From an uncultured Duganella sp. (GTDB lineage: Bacteria > Pseudomonadota > Gammaproteobacteria > Burkholderiales > Burkholderiaceae), in the NCBI GenBank assembly GCA_946482335.1, contig CAMLRG010000078.1, forward strand, positions 1 to 23,603: a stretch of DNA of 23,603 nucleotides, given 5' to 3'. Each line of letters opens with the position of its first letter. Position 1 is the first letter of the stretch. This document shows positions 22,821-23,603 of this stretch, piece after piece. A program made the translations under genes and the position numbers. The notes under the pieces are model-generated. The model saw only the letters and a list, made by a program, of their open reading frames with translations, did no database searches and was not told the origin of the DNA.

Positions 22821-23603
22821 TCCGATTGCTTTTGCCGCGCATCGTCCGCGGCTGTTTTCGATTGCTTACCGCATGCTCGGCGTGCGGGCCGATGCGGAAG
22901 ACGTGGTACAGGATGCCTGGCTGCGCTGGCGCGACGCCGACCATGGCGCGCTGCAGTCGCCCGAAGCCTGGCTGGTGACGGTGGTGACGCGGCTGGCCAT
23001 CGACCGTTTGCGGGCGGCGATCGCCGAGCGTGAAGCGTATGAAGGCTTGTGGCTGCCCGAACCGCTGGTATCGGTGGACGAGGAGACGCCGGAAGTGCAG
23101 GCCGAACGCGCCAGCGACCTGTCGCTGGCCTATATGTGGCTGCTGGAGCGCCTGGCGCCGGAGGAGCGCGCCGCCTTCCTGCTGCGCCAGGTGTTCGATT
23201 ACGACTATGCCGACGTGGCCGAGCAGCTGGGCAAGTCGGAAGCGGCCTGCCGCCAGATGGTGAGCCGCGCCGGCAACCGCGTGCAGCAGCCGCACACGCG
23301 CTTCGACGTCGCGCCCGATGCGCACCGCCAGCTGCTGCAGCGCTTCGTGGCGGCGGCTGCGACGGGCGAAAAGGCCGCCATCCGCGCCTTGCTGGCGGAC
23401 GACATGGAGCTGGTGGGCGATGGCGGCGGCAAGGTGAAGTCGTTCGGCATCGTGATCACTGATGCCGACAAGATCGCGGCGCTGTATGCCGGCATGCCCA
23501 AGCTGGGCGCCATCGAATACCGTGCCGCCATCGTCAATGGCGAACCGGGATTGCTGCGCTTCGTGGATGGCCAGCTGGAGTCGGCGCAGGGTTTTGCCAC
23601 CGA
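22813..23603 (+). CDS. ECF sigma factor, SigJ/ECF41-like with C-terminal extension (cut by window edge)
   Basis: The frame is open to the right edge with 263 codons visible. Sigma-2 is seen around residues 10-75 (RLFSIAYRMLGVRADAEDVVQDAWLRW) and sigma-4 around 103-155 (LAPEERAAFLLRQVFDYDYADVAEQLG, SEAACRQMVSRA). A SnoaL-like extension follows from about 168. WLPEP (80-84) lies between sigma-2 and sigma-4, and DGGGKV (203-208) lies in the extension; I recall both as marks of the ECF41 group, where the extension acts as a built-in regulator instead of an anti-sigma factor. ATG 22813 overlaps the kinase stop by 8 nt and has no clear Shine-Dalgarno, so translation probably depends on coupling to the kinase. 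Confidence 0.9.
   Translation, partial: MNDPIAFAAHRPRLFSIAYRMLGVRADAEDVVQDAWLRWRDADHGALQSPEAWLVTVVTRLAIDRLRAAIAEREAYEGLWLPEPLVSVDEETPEVQAERASDLSLAYMWLLERLAPEERAAFLLRQVFDYDYADVAEQLGKSEAACRQMVSRAGNRVQQPHTRFDVAPDAHRQLLQRFVAAAATGEKAAIRALLADDMELVGDGGGKVKSFGIVITDADKIAALYAGMPKLGAIEYRAAIVNGEPGLLRFVDGQLESAQGFAT

Overview
The window looks like chromosomal DNA of a GC-rich betaproteobacterium. The closest match I would suggest is Oxalobacteraceae (Massilia, Duganella or Janthinobacterium relatives). This is inferred from protein style, codon use and the tad-locus layout, not from a database match. I see no tRNA, rRNA, CRISPR array, insertion sequence or prophage gene.

Region 1 (1-10765, minus strand) is a Tad/Flp (type IVc) pilus locus read right to left. 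It has three small Flp-type pilin genes, a PAP2-family phosphatase, the prepilin peptidase CpaA, an AAA+ ATPase with a winged-helix-like N-terminus, CpaB, the secretin CpaC, a small lipoprotein, the pseudopilins TadG, TadE-like and TadE, the ParA-like CpaE, and the start of the secretion ATPase CpaF, which runs off the left edge. Most genes are separated by 5-32 nt or overlap, and several share nearly identical ribosome-binding-site/start cassettes. A hairpin followed by a T-run sits between two flp genes and may set the pilin-to-machinery ratio. The larger gap ahead of the first flp gene (10766-11012) holds no gene but contains clustered direct and inverted repeats.

Region 2 (11013-13368, minus strand) is a NarL/NarX-type two-component pair immediately upstream of the pilus locus and in the same direction. 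It is a natural candidate regulator of that locus. Region 3 is htpG (Hsp90) on the plus strand with a near-consensus sigma-32 promoter. Region 4 (15441-17876, minus strand) pairs a GtrA-family membrane protein with a large polytopic membrane protein of unknown function that resembles GT-C glycosyltransferases. The pair may modify a surface glycan.

Region 5 (18080-23603, plus strand) is a tightly coupled signalling cassette: a soluble receiver-histidine kinase, a membrane-anchored SsuA/TauA-like periplasmic binding protein with no permease or ATPase nearby, a membrane histidine kinase with HAMP, GAF and C-terminal receiver, and an ECF41/SigJ-like sigma factor with a C-terminal extension, cut by the right edge. 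Three of these junctions are 8-nt overlaps or a 12-nt gap, so the four genes probably form one operon. This is the most interesting candidate for an undescribed system: an orphan binding protein feeding a two-kinase relay, possibly with a sigma factor as output.
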